From: Lachnospiraceae bacterium | Lineage (GTDB): Bacteria > Bacillota > Clostridia > Lachnospirales > Lachnospiraceae | NCBI GenBank assembly: GCA_016280395.1 | Contig: JAEEGQ010000022.1 | Coordinates: forward strand, 93,128-157,127 | Reading direction: 5' to 3' | Length of the DNA stretch: 64,000 nt | Shown here: one piece after another, positions 36,843 through 44,245 of the stretch | Position numbering within the stretch: position 1 is the first letter of the stretch | Layout: every line of letters starts with the position of its first letter | Notes under the pieces: generated by a model | Seen by the model: the letters and a program-made list of their open reading frames with translations, nothing else | Database searches by the model: none | What the model was told of the DNA's origin: nothing | Translations under genes and position numbers: made by a program

Positions 36843-37301
36843 ATGAAGATAAGAAAATTATTTCTCAGGATAATGAATTGTATAGCTGTGCTCTCTGCAA
36901 TTGCACTTATTGGCTATTGGACATACCTATATAACAATGAACCTGAAACTGATATAGGGATTGGAATATTGTATTACGTGTCATGGATAATGATCTTAGT
37001 ACCAACTGTTGCGATTTTTTGGAGGAATTTGATATGCCTAATCTTTGGAAAAAACAGAGAAATACCGGAGATGATCGTTCGTATCCTTTTTTTGCTTTGT
37101 TCGTTAATAATACTGATGTATTTCTTTGATATGAATGGATGGTTTGGGGGTAATATATACGATTATATTAATAGCAAAATCGATATTGTTATGTTGTTTA
37201 TAGTCTTGATCATATTATATTTTCTTTTTTCCGTTGTTATTTTGAGCGTTGCGTATGTAAAAAGACATAAAACAAAAAAGGATGCAGACTTGAAATTCTA
37301 A
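36843..37301 (+). CDS. Small polytopic membrane protein, possible immunity or accessory protein
   Basis: A 152-residue protein with about four transmembrane helices (roughly 8-26, 40-62, 78-96 and 113-138) and a lysine-rich tail, RHKTKKDADLKF. A G6 tract at 36828-36833 precedes the ATG. It lies 17 bases behind the large secreted protein and shares its AT-rich composition, so the two were probably acquired together. Effector-immunity pairing is inferred only from order and membrane topology. No family was recognised. Confidence 0.7.
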   Translation: MKIRKLFLRIMNCIAVLSAIALIGYWTYLYNNEPETDIGIGILYYVSWIMILVPTVAIFWRNLICLIFGKNREIPEMIVRILFLLCSLIILMYFFDMNGWFGGNIYDYINSKIDIVMLFIVLIILYFLFSVVILSVAYVKRHKTKKDADLKF

Positions 37302-37342
37302 ATTCCGGTAACTGCTGTTAGATGAAAAATGCAGATTGGCAT

Positions 37343-37358
37343 TCTAACTTTTTTCTAA
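37343..37358 (+). repeat. 16-bp direct repeat, right copy
   Basis: TCTAACTTTTTTCTAA, identical to 32950-32965. Confidence 0.85.
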
Positions 37359-37471
37359 AAGAAACGGTTTATTTCTGTTTTATTGCGTGTTATGCTGTGT
37401 TATTTCGTTTATGTATTTTTTTGAAAGCTATTAAACAAGCGGGTTTGGGATAAGGTGGGAAGATATAAAAA

Positions 37472-37526
37472 ATAGAGCGCATAGTTCGGGACGCAGAGGT
37501 CGCGGGTTCGAATCCCGTCGCCTCGA
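37472..37526 (+). pseudogene. Truncated tRNA-Pro remnant
   Basis: From the D-arm end (TAGAGCGC) to the 3' acceptor and discriminator it matches the tRNA-Pro at 32733-32806. The first ~20 bases are replaced by AT-rich sequence, and the 5' anticodon stem is CATAG instead of CTGCG, so it cannot fold. Confidence 0.8.
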
Positions 37527-37550
37527 CAACCGGATAACTGATCCGGAGTT

Positions 37551-37623
37551 GCGGGAATAGCTCAGCCAGTAGAGCACTTCACTCGTAATGAAGGGGTCGT
37601 CAGTTCAAATCTGATTTCCAGCT
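37551..37623 (+). tRNA. tRNA-Thr (anticodon CGT), second copy
   Basis: Identical to 32842-32914 except T3 to G, which breaks the pair with A70 in the acceptor stem, and one D-loop G to A. Anticodon and T-arms are intact. No clear promoter of its own is visible directly upstream. It may be functional or decaying. Confidence 0.75.
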
Positions 37624-37628
37624 GTAGG

Positions 37629-37658
37629 GCAGACACTGTAAGGGTGGCTGCTTTTTTT
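37629..37658 (+). terminator. Terminator of the second tRNA-Thr
   Basis: The same GCAGACAC/GTGGCTGC hairpin and T7 run as after the first copy. The sequence continuing to 37825 shows no gene that I can support. Confidence 0.7.
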
Positions 37659-37825
37659 GTGTGGTTTTTGGGGTTGGGGCATAAAAGTATTGCAAAGGAA
37701 CAGCACGATATAAAAGTCTTAAACGGCGTTTTTTTATGCGATAAAAAGCAGGGCTCCGGAAAATTGTCCGAATGATGTCTTAAATTCATTTCAGACAGGA
37801 AAATCTTTATTTCACGCAATCTCCC

Positions 37826-37853
37826 TTGAAAACAAGTATTGAACGGGTATAAT
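37826..37853 (+). promoter_or_regulatory. Predicted promoter of the nfeD-SPFH operon
   Basis: TTGAAA at 37826-37831 and a perfect TATAAT at 37848-37853 are separated by 16 bp. Confidence 0.6.
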
Positions 37854-37910
37854 TCAGGCTGTACAAACACAAACGGCCCGGAATTTTGTGGCCGGGAAAG
37901 GAGAATGTGT

Positions 37911-38351
37911 ATGGAAGCTTATATTTGGATAGCTTTGTTCGTGGTACTTCTGATAGTAGAAGGACTTACAATGGGGCTTACGACTATCTGGTTTGCAGGC
38001 GGCGCACTGGTTGCGTTTATTCTTGCTCTCTTTAATGTTAACGTTTATGTTCAGATCGGAGCATTTCTCGTTGTATCCCTTGCATTGCTCTTTGGTACGC
38101 GTCCCTGGGCTAAGAAATATCTCAGCGGAAAAAGATACGGGACCAATTACGACGGTGTGATCGGAAAGGTTGCAAAGGTTGTTGAAAAAGTAGATAATTA
38201 CAATGCTACCGGTCTTGTAGCGGTCAACGGTGTTGAATGGACCGCCAGGGCAGAGAACGACAATGAAACATTTGAGCCCGGCACACTTGTAAAAGTGAGC
38301 AACATCAACGGCGTTAAACTTATTATCACAAAATACTTTGAAGAACAGTAG
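37911..38351 (+). CDS. NfeD-like membrane protein
   Basis: A 146-residue protein with two to three N-terminal transmembrane helices (about 3-22, 27-45 and 47-66) and a C-terminal OB-fold (about 80-146, GVIGKVAKVVEKV, with the strand VAVNGVEWTARAEN). ATG 37911 has AAAGGAG at 37897-37903. The ATG two codons earlier would be too close to this site. NfeD short forms are partners of SPFH/stomatin proteins, and such a gene follows 66 bases downstream, so a membrane-microdomain role is likely. Confidence 0.9.
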   Translation: MEAYIWIALFVVLLIVEGLTMGLTTIWFAGGALVAFILALFNVNVYVQIGAFLVVSLALLFGTRPWAKKYLSGKRYGTNYDGVIGKVAKVVEKVDNYNATGLVAVNGVEWTARAENDNETFEPGTLVKVSNINGVKLIITKYFEEQ

Positions 38352-38417
38352 GAATAGTGTTATACTAAAAAGCGACAAAGTGTCTTTATGACACCATGAA
38401 AACAGGGAGGATAATTT

Positions 38418-39365
38418 ATGAAAACAGCACTTTTGACAGGCTTTGATGGCGGACCGTTGGTATTACTGATCGTACTCGTTGTTGTATTGATTGCTATCAT
38501 CGTTTCGTGCATCAAGGTTGTTCCCCAGGCAGAAGCTTTCGTAGTAGAGCGTCTCGGCGGATACCAGGCAACATGGAAGGTTGGCCTTCACTTCAAGGCT
38601 CCCATCATCGACAAGATCGCAAAGCGCGTTCCCTTAAAGGAACAGCTTGCAGACTTCCCGCCTCAGCCGGTTATCACAAAGGATAACGTTACGATGCAGA
38701 TCGATACCGTAGTATTCTTCCAGATAACAGACCCGAAGCTTTATGTTTACGGCGTGAACAATCCTATTTCGGCTATTGAAAACCTTACTTCGACCACCCT
38801 TCGTAATATCATCGGTGAGCTCGAACTTGACCAGACACTGACATCACGCGAGACCATCAATACAAAGATGCGTTCCGCACTTGATATAGCAACAGACCCT
38901 TGGGGCATTAAGGTTACACGTGTTGAGCTTAAGAACATCATGCCTCCCGCAGCCATCCGTGATGCGATGGAGAAGCAGATGAAGGCAGAGCGTGAACGCC
39001 GTGAAGCCATCCTCCGTGCAGAAGGTGAGAAGAAATCCACCATACTTGTTGCAGAAGGTAAAAAGGAGCAGGCCATCCTTGAAGCCGAAGCAGAAAAGGA
39101 AGCCCAGATCCTTCGTGCAGAGGCTCTTAAGGAAGCTACGATCCGTGAAGCAGAAGGTAAGGCAGAGGCTATCCTTAAGGTTCAGCAGGCTGAAGCAAAC
39201 GGTATCAAATTCATCAACGAAGCAAATCCTTCCGCAGCAGTTCTCAAGCTTAAGAGCTATGAAGCCTTTAAGGCAGCTGCAGACGGCAAGGCAACAAAGG
39301 TCATCATCCCTTCGGAGATCCAGAGCCTTGCAGGCCTTGTTACAGGAGTAAAGGAAACAGTCTGA
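38418..39365 (+). CDS. SPFH/Band 7 (stomatin/QmcA-like) membrane protein
   Basis: A 315-residue protein with one N-terminal transmembrane segment (about 10-32). An SPFH domain covers about 33-200 (VPQAEAFVVERLGGY, VPLKEQLADFPPQPVITKDNV). A long Ala-Glu-Lys coiled coil (about 195-270, with EAEAEKEAQILRAEA) and a C-terminal hydrophobic tail follow. These proteins oligomerise and organise membrane domains or modulate proteases. GGGAGG precedes the ATG. It is coupled to nfeD upstream and followed 3 bases later by a response regulator. Confidence 0.93.
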   Translation: MKTALLTGFDGGPLVLLIVLVVVLIAIIVSCIKVVPQAEAFVVERLGGYQATWKVGLHFKAPIIDKIAKRVPLKEQLADFPPQPVITKDNVTMQIDTVVFFQITDPKLYVYGVNNPISAIENLTSTTLRNIIGELELDQTLTSRETINTKMRSALDIATDPWGIKVTRVELKNIMPPAAIRDAMEKQMKAERERREAILRAEGEKKSTILVAEGKKEQAILEAEAEKEAQILRAEALKEATIREAEGKAEAILKVQQAEANGIKFINEANPSAAVLKLKSYEAFKAAADGKATKVIIPSEIQSLAGLVTGVKETV

Positions 39366-39368
39366 TAT

Positions 39369-40094
39369 ATGAAAGTACTGATACTTGAAGACAACAAAGA
39401 AAGCTTAAGGGCTCTTGCGGAGCTGTTAAAGCAGATATCCGGTGAAATAGAAGTATTTACGGCTTCAAGCGTCGATAAGGCAATGGTTTTCTCGGAAGAG
39501 GAAACCATTGACCTTTTCCTTCTTGATATCAACCTTAATATCAGGGATGATGATGACACAGCCGGCCTCGATTTCGCAAAAACACTGCGTGAGCGCACAG
39601 AATACGCGTTCACGCCTATTGTGTTTATCACGTCCTTCCCGGCATTCGAGCTTAATTCCTACAGGCAGACGGGGTGTTATTCTTACATTACGAAGCCTTT
39701 CAGGCGGAGCGAGGTCGAAAAGATCGTACGCAAGCTCCTTAACAGCGAGAATACACAGGAAACCGAAGAAAAGTTCATCACGGTCAAGAAGGATGGCATA
39801 AACTACAGACTCAAGCAGGCGGATATCGTTTATATAAGCGCCATCTCGCGCGGCGTGTGCATCAATATGCGCAAGGAATCCATGGATATCAAATATCTGA
39901 CCATAAAGGAAAGTCTTGAGCTCTTGAAGGACAGCCCGGAGTTTGTGCAATGCCACAGAAATGCCATAGTTAACCTGCATTACGTTGAGAGCTTTGATGC
40001 GGTCAACAGGATGCTTACGCTCACCGGCGTGCGTGACGTTATCGAAGTCGGGGTAACCTATAAGCAGGCCATAAAGGATGTTATAAGGACATGA
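39369..40094 (+). CDS. LytTR-family response regulator
   Basis: A 241-residue protein with a receiver domain (1-122; acidic pair Glu7/Asp8, phospho-acceptor Asp53 in FLLDINLN, and TKPF containing the conserved Lys) and a LytTR DNA-binding domain (about 135-240, FITVKKDGINYRLKQADIVYI and QCHRNAIVNLHYV). It overlaps the next gene (a GHKL kinase) by 4 bases, forming an AgrA/AgrC- or LytR/LytS-like pair. The target genes are unknown. It starts 3 bases after the SPFH gene, so it is probably cotranscribed with it. Confidence 0.92.
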   Translation: MKVLILEDNKESLRALAELLKQISGEIEVFTASSVDKAMVFSEEETIDLFLLDINLNIRDDDDTAGLDFAKTLRERTEYAFTPIVFITSFPAFELNSYRQTGCYSYITKPFRRSEVEKIVRKLLNSENTQETEEKFITVKKDGINYRLKQADIVYISAISRGVCINMRKESMDIKYLTIKESLELLKDSPEFVQCHRNAIVNLHYVESFDAVNRMLTLTGVRDVIEVGVTYKQAIKDVIRT

Positions 40095-40873
40095 CAGCAG
40101 AACAGATAGAAGGCATCCTTCTGAGCTGTATCATAGTTATCGCATTTGCGCTCGTATTCGTCATTATCATATATAATGCCAAGACACGCAAACAGGAGGA
40201 CGAGATACGGCTTTACAGGATGTACACAAAGCCTCTTGAAGAGCTGATCAAAGAGATACGTGCCAGGCAGCACGAGTTTGACAATCATCTGAATGCCATA
40301 CTCAACATGCATCTGACGGTGGAGAATTATGATGATCTTGTGCGTGCCCAGTCTGATTATATCTTCAGCATCGTCGATAACAAGAAGAATAATTACCTGC
40401 CGCTCCTAAGGCTTAGCGATAAGGTCCTTGCAGGCTTCCTCTACACAAAGCTCAGTTCCGTTATAAAGCCGATAGAGTTCGAGGTTGAGCTTGGTACCGA
40501 GACGATAGTAACAGGCTCAAGAGAGCGTGATATCATCGAGGTCATAGGCACTTTGATCGACAATGCTGTGGATGCCTGCGATGACGACAACAATCACATA
40601 AAGATATTCATTTCTTCCGAGGGCTATAATACAGCCAATAAGGATGACGACAAGATAATCTTCGAGATCATGAACGAGCACCCTGTCGTTCCGGTGAGCC
40701 GCTTTGAGAAGTTTTTTGAAAAGGGCTGGTCCACAAAGTCCGGGGATAAATACGCAAGAGGCTTCGGCCTTTACAATGCTAAGCGTATCGTGAATTCCTA
40801 CAAGGGCGGGATCACAGTGGAAAACAGGGAGATAGACGGAAGAAATTACGTTGATTTCAGGATTGAGATGTGA
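40091..40873 (+). CDS. GHKL-type sensor histidine kinase with a single membrane helix
   Basis: A 260-residue kinase. One N-terminal transmembrane helix (about 8-28) is followed by the dimerisation segment with phospho-His61 in RQHEFDNHL and a GHKL ATPase domain: N-box IDNAVDAC near 160 and G-box YARGFGLYNAKRIV near 225. The usual polytopic AgrC sensor region is missing, so input must come through the short helix or a partner, perhaps the SPFH/NfeD proteins encoded upstream. The stop codon lies inside a terminator hairpin. Confidence 0.9.
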   Translation: MTAEQIEGILLSCIIVIAFALVFVIIIYNAKTRKQEDEIRLYRMYTKPLEELIKEIRARQHEFDNHLNAILNMHLTVENYDDLVRAQSDYIFSIVDNKKNNYLPLLRLSDKVLAGFLYTKLSSVIKPIEFEVELGTETIVTGSRERDIIEVIGTLIDNAVDACDDDNNHIKIFISSEGYNTANKDDDKIIFEIMNEHPVVPVSRFEKFFEKGWSTKSGDKYARGFGLYNAKRIVNSYKGGITVENREIDGRNYVDFRIEM

Positions 40874-40894
40874 CAGGTTCACATCTCTTTTTTT
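40865..40894 (+). terminator. Terminator overlapping the histidine kinase stop codon
   Basis: The stem GAGATGTGA/TCACATCTC with loop CAGGT is followed by T7. The TGA at 40871-40873 forms part of the stem. Confidence 0.85.
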
Positions 40895-40978
40895 GTGCGA
40901 TAAGCGAATGGCGTTGCAGGCAAGTTTGTTTTAGAGGGGAGGCGTGAACAGATAGCTCACCGGCATATTCCATTTATG

Positions 40979-41028
40979 TAAATTAAGTTATGAATTAACT
41001 TGAATTTACAGTAAATATATGGTATCAT
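40979..41028 (+). promoter_or_regulatory. Promoter with adjacent inverted repeat, upstream of the DUF5688 gene
   Basis: TTGAAT at 41000-41005 and TATCAT at 41023-41028 are 17 bp apart. An AT-rich dyad, TAAATTAAGTT (40979-40989) with AACTTGAATTTA (40997-41008), overlaps the -35 and could be an operator. Confidence 0.45.
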
Positions 41029-41059
41029 TCTTCCGGGGTCATGACGAACATGAGGTTTT

Positions 41060-42007
41060 ATGGGTCAAAAAGATCTTTATAATGATAATCCCGATTTTAC
41101 CGGCTTTTCGGACACATTAAAAAAAGCAATGGAAGAGGAATTCGGGGAGGACTACACTTTTGTCATCAGGCAGCAGCTGAAGAACAATTCAACACACAGA
41201 ACGGGCCTTTCGATAACAAAAGAAGGGTGCCCCGTATCGCCTACTATCTATCTTGAGGACTTTTACCGCAGATATCTCGATAAAGGGGATATGACTGCTG
41301 TAACGGCGGAATTTGCGGAGTGCTGCAGGAAAGCCTTTTCCGAAAAGCTTGATACACGCTTTTTTGATGACGATCCTGAGAAGGTAAAGGCCTCCGTGAT
41401 ATTTAAGCTTGTAAACCGCAGGAAAAACAGCGAACTGCTGAAAAATGCGCCTCACAGGGATTTTCTCGACCTTGCCGTGCTTTATTACAGGTATGTTAAG
41501 ATAGGGGAGGACTCTGCAGGAGGCATCCTTATAACCCGGAAGATTGCAGAAAATATGGGCCTTTCCGAGGAGGAGCTGTATTCACTTGCTATAAAGAACA
41601 CCCCCGGTATGTTTCCTCTTGTGTCCCAGCCCATAACAGAGATGCTTGCAAGGCTTTCCGGCATACCTGTTGAGGCGTTGCCTGAGGAAATGCGCTCTCC
41701 CGATGACCTTCCGCTGCTTGTGATAAGCAACCGGAAATATATTGACGGGGCGGGATGTATTCTTTATCCGGAGTTTGGAAAGGTGATAGGAGAGGTATTC
41801 GGCAATGAAGTCTATATCCTCCCGAGCAGCATCCATGAGCTTATCGTCTTGCCGGCAGACAAGCCTGCTGACGAGCTTTTCAAGATGGTGCATGAAGTCA
41901 ATATGACACAGGTGCCTGCGGAGGATTATCTTTCTGATAATGTTTACAGGTACAATGTTGCTACGGGTGTCCACGAGGTGCTTTTGAATCCGGCTGAAGT
42001 GGCGTGA
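41060..42007 (+). CDS. DUF5688-family protein
   Basis: A 315-residue cytoplasmic protein that I recognise as the DUF5688 type common in Lachnospiraceae: YTFVIRQQLKNNSTHRTGLS near the N-terminus, YLEDFYRRYLDKGD, VYILPSSIHELIVLP and a C-terminal VNMTQVPAEDYLSDNVYRY. The function is unknown. It is a single gene with its own promoter and GAGG site. The spacer before the convergent gene holds a terminator serving the minus strand. Confidence 0.8.
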   Translation: MGQKDLYNDNPDFTGFSDTLKKAMEEEFGEDYTFVIRQQLKNNSTHRTGLSITKEGCPVSPTIYLEDFYRRYLDKGDMTAVTAEFAECCRKAFSEKLDTRFFDDDPEKVKASVIFKLVNRRKNSELLKNAPHRDFLDLAVLYYRYVKIGEDSAGGILITRKIAENMGLSEEELYSLAIKNTPGMFPLVSQPITEMLARLSGIPVEALPEEMRSPDDLPLLVISNRKYIDGAGCILYPEFGKVIGEVFGNEVYILPSSIHELIVLPADKPADELFKMVHEVNMTQVPAEDYLSDNVYRYNVATGVHEVLLNPAEVA

Positions 42008-42071
42008 AGATCCGCATGGCATCGCAGGTCCCGGTTTAATGCTGTTTTGAGTCTTTAGCGGGTCCGTTCGG

Positions 42072-42109
42072 AAAAAAAACAGAACCTGCAGTTGCCCCTG
42101 CAGGTTCTG
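42072..42109 (-). terminator. Terminator of the minus-strand gene at 42136
   Basis: A 12-bp perfect stem, CAGAACCTGCAG/CTGCAGGTTCTG, is followed on the minus strand by T8. Confidence 0.85.
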
Positions 42110-42135
42110 TTAATGATATCGTTATTTCATGGGAA

Positions 42136-43143
42136 TCATTCCGTGGTCCCGCCCGAACCGGCGCCGTTTCCGGTATTGTGGGCGGTTTGGCCGGAACCGG
42201 AGTCTGTTCCTTCGCCGCCTTCTGTTTCGTTATCATCAGTATTATCAGGCTCGTCATCAACCGCGGAATCTCCGTGCATGGACGATTTAAGTTCGAGGAA
42301 ATCCTGCAATGTCGCTTCATCCCTCATGTATGTTACGAAATCTTCAAAGGACGCAAACTTTTCCGTAAAGCCGTTCACGCCCGAAACAAAGAGGTTGTAC
42401 CATACCTTCGCGTAGGATTCGTTCTGCTGGACTTTCTCAAAGTCACGCTGCCAGAAGTTCAGGTACAGCTCGTAGAAGTCCTGATGCGTCTGAACCTCGT
42501 TCTGATACTCACGCTGTTCATCCGTAAGCAGTTCCGTATTGACAACAAGGCGGGTCTCACCGTTTTCATCAGGCTCTGTCCGGACAAGCTGTAAAAGCGT
42601 TGCCTCAAGGGATGTGACTTCTATCGACTTGATCTTCAGGTCGTAAACAACGAACGCAATGTATTCCAGACCGTACTTGCCGGAGATGGTGTAGATCTCG
42701 AAGTTGTCGGCGGATTCAGCAAGCTGGTACTGTCTCTCGTAATAAGACTTGTTCTGCTTGACATTTTCGATATTGTTGACATAAGGCCTGAAATTCTCGA
42801 TGTTGTTGATCTTGTCGGGAAGCTTTGCGGTACAGTAACCACGGATAACATCCACGATCTTTTCATCTTCGTTACGGACAAAAGGCTCTACCGGCGTAGG
42901 TGTCGGTGTGGGCGTCGGCGTCGAGGTAGGCGTCGGCGTGGGAGTAAGGGATACAGTCGGTGTAGGAGACACCGTATTTGTAGGTGTCGGCGTCGCTTTT
43001 GACGGACCGGGCTGTCCCGAGATCGTCCCCACGGGAAGTGTTATGATCGAAAAGAACAAAGCTCCTAAAAGTAACCCCACTGCTAATGTCAATGTTATTT
43101 TAGTTTTTAATATATTGGTCTTCCCAATGTGATTAGCTGCCAT
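42136..43143 (-). CDS. Unknown membrane-anchored protein with a TPT linker
   Basis: A 335-residue protein. A short cytoplasmic N-terminus (MAANHIGKTN) is followed by a transmembrane helix (about 21-41), a threonine-proline linker (about 53-85), an extracytoplasmic helical and beta domain (about 86-290) without a recognised family, and an acidic Gly/Thr-rich tail. The frame runs far upstream through a tRNA, but ATG 43143 has GGAGG just upstream on the minus strand. It lies immediately downstream of tRNA-Arg. The domain contains YAKVWYNLF and FEDFVTYMRDE, suggesting helices. No function can be assigned. Confidence 0.72.
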   Translation of the reverse strand: MAANHIGKTNILKTKITLTLAVGLLLGALFFSIITLPVGTISGQPGPSKATPTPTNTVSPTPTVSLTPTPTPTSTPTPTPTPTPVEPFVRNEDEKIVDVIRGYCTAKLPDKINNIENFRPYVNNIENVKQNKSYYERQYQLAESADNFEIYTISGKYGLEYIAFVVYDLKIKSIEVTSLEATLLQLVRTEPDENGETRLVVNTELLTDEQREYQNEVQTHQDFYELYLNFWQRDFEKVQQNESYAKVWYNLFVSGVNGFTEKFASFEDFVTYMRDEATLQDFLELKSSMHGDSAVDDEPDNTDDNETEGGEGTDSGSGQTAHNTGNGAGSGGTTE

Positions 43144-43162
43144 CAGAAAAGAACCTCCTTCT

Positions 43163-43235
43163 CGCGTCTGACAGGATTCGAACCTGCGACCTTCGGCTTC
43201 GGAAGCCGCTGCGATATCCACTTCGCTACAGACGC
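43163..43235 (-). tRNA. tRNA-Arg (anticodon CCG)
   Basis: On the minus strand, acceptor GCGTCTG pairs with CAGACGC, and the discriminator is G. The anticodon loop is TTCCGAA on a GCGGC/GCCGA stem with one terminal mismatch. The T-arm is CAGGTTCGAATCCTG. CCA is not encoded. Confidence 0.92.
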
Positions 43236-43300
43236 ACATGTTAAGGCTGAACGTACAAAAGAGCAAAAAATGCCTTAAGGGTACAAAACTCAACATTATG

Positions 43301-43328
43301 ATTATATCATTTTGAAGACTTTTGTAAA
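43301..43328 (-). promoter_or_regulatory. Predicted promoter of tRNA-Arg
   Basis: On the minus strand, TTTACA (43328-43323) and a perfect TATAAT (43306-43301) are separated by 16 bp. It is divergent from the pseudouridine synthase promoter. Confidence 0.5.
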
Positions 43329-43338
43329 GCTGTTTTTG

Positions 43339-43367
43339 TTGATTATGCGGATAGTAAGTGATAAAAT
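43339..43367 (+). promoter_or_regulatory. Predicted promoter of the rluF-like gene
   Basis: TTGATT at 43339-43344 and TAAAAT at 43362-43367 are 17 bp apart. Confidence 0.45.
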
Positions 43368-43447
43368 GTTCAAAAGGAAACGGGAGAAACTCCGACTGTT
43401 TGTACTTCCCCGTTAAAATGCCGAAAACATCACGCTGCGAGGTAGAG

Positions 43448-44245
43448 ATGGCAGGAAAGAGCAAGGATTATTTCGATAATTCAGTCAGGGAAGAGACAAG
43501 GATAAATAAAGCGATAGCAGACACCGGCTTTTGTTCGAGGCGCGAGGCGGATGAGGTTGTAAAGAACGGACGTGTCACGGTTGACGGCATCAGGGCCGAA
43601 ATGGGCACAAAGGTAAAGCCCGGAGCAAGGATATGCATAGACGGTAAACCGGTGAGCACCGAGGAAAAGCTTGTGATGATAGCGCTGAACAAGCCGAGAG
43701 GGATCGTCTGTACCACCGATACGGATGAACCCGATAATGTTATAGATTTCCTGCACTATGGCAAGCGGATATTCCCCATAGGACGTCTGGATAAGGATTC
43801 CGAAGGGCTGCTCCTGCTCACGAATGACGGCGATATAGTAAACAAGATACTGAGGGCAGGGAACAACCACGAGAAAGAGTATGTCGTTACAGTCTCAAAA
43901 CCCGTCACACCCGAGTTCATCAAGGGAATGGCCGGAGGCGTGCCGATCCTTGGCACAATGACCAGAAAGTGTTTTGTGGAACAGACCGCAAAAAACGGGT
44001 TCAGGATTATCCTCACCCAGGGACTTAACCGCCAGATACGCCGGATGTGCGAATATTTCGGATATTCTGTGATGTCGCTTAAGCGCGTCCGTATAATGAA
44101 CATTAATCTTGGAAGGCTAAAGACCGGAGATTACAGGAATGTGACACCAAGAGAGCTCGAAGAACTGAAAAATCTGATAAAGGATTCAACAAGCGATGGA
44201 AAAGACAAAAGAAGAACGACAGGCGGAACTCACCGCCCTGCTTGA
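43448..44245 (+). CDS. RluF-type 23S rRNA pseudouridine synthase
   Basis: A 265-residue enzyme. The S4 RNA-binding domain (about 18-75) includes RINKAIADTGFCSRREADE. The RluB/E/F catalytic domain has the Asp in GRLDKDSEGLLLLTNDG and QGLNRQIRRM. The segment KEYVVTVSKPVTPEFIKGM followed by MTRKC fits RluF, which modifies U2604 of 23S rRNA. RluB is the main alternative. ATG 43448 has a GAGG site; earlier in-frame starts lack one. Its last 50 bases overlap the ligA start in another frame. Confidence 0.87.
   Translation: MAGKSKDYFDNSVREETRINKAIADTGFCSRREADEVVKNGRVTVDGIRAEMGTKVKPGARICIDGKPVSTEEKLVMIALNKPRGIVCTTDTDEPDNVIDFLHYGKRIFPIGRLDKDSEGLLLLTNDGDIVNKILRAGNNHEKEYVVTVSKPVTPEFIKGMAGGVPILGTMTRKCFVEQTAKNGFRIILTQGLNRQIRRMCEYFGYSVMSLKRVRIMNINLGRLKTGDYRNVTPRELEELKNLIKDSTSDGKDKRRTTGGTHRPA

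Larger units (their letters stand above)
32950..37358 (+). mobile_element. AT-rich island bounded by a 16-bp direct repeat next to duplicated tRNAs
   Basis: The segment is bounded by an exact TCTAACTTTTTTCTAA at each end and flanked by two copies of a tRNA-Pro/tRNA-Thr/terminator block, the right one decayed. Its DNA is clearly more AT-rich than the surroundings; for example 36421-36480 contains only 13 G/C in 60. It carries one very large secreted protein gene and one small membrane protein gene. No integrase or transposase is seen, so this would be a remnant or a passively acquired cassette. Confidence 0.45.

Noticed and set aside
32950..37358. Complete integrative element or prophage
   Set aside because: No integrase, transposase, relaxase or phage gene is visible between the repeats. 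Only a remnant or cassette can be supported.
43144..43464. Extended N-terminus of the minus-strand TPT-linked protein
   Set aside because: The frame runs through tRNA-Arg and its promoter. The ATG at 43143 with GGAGG is clearly the start.
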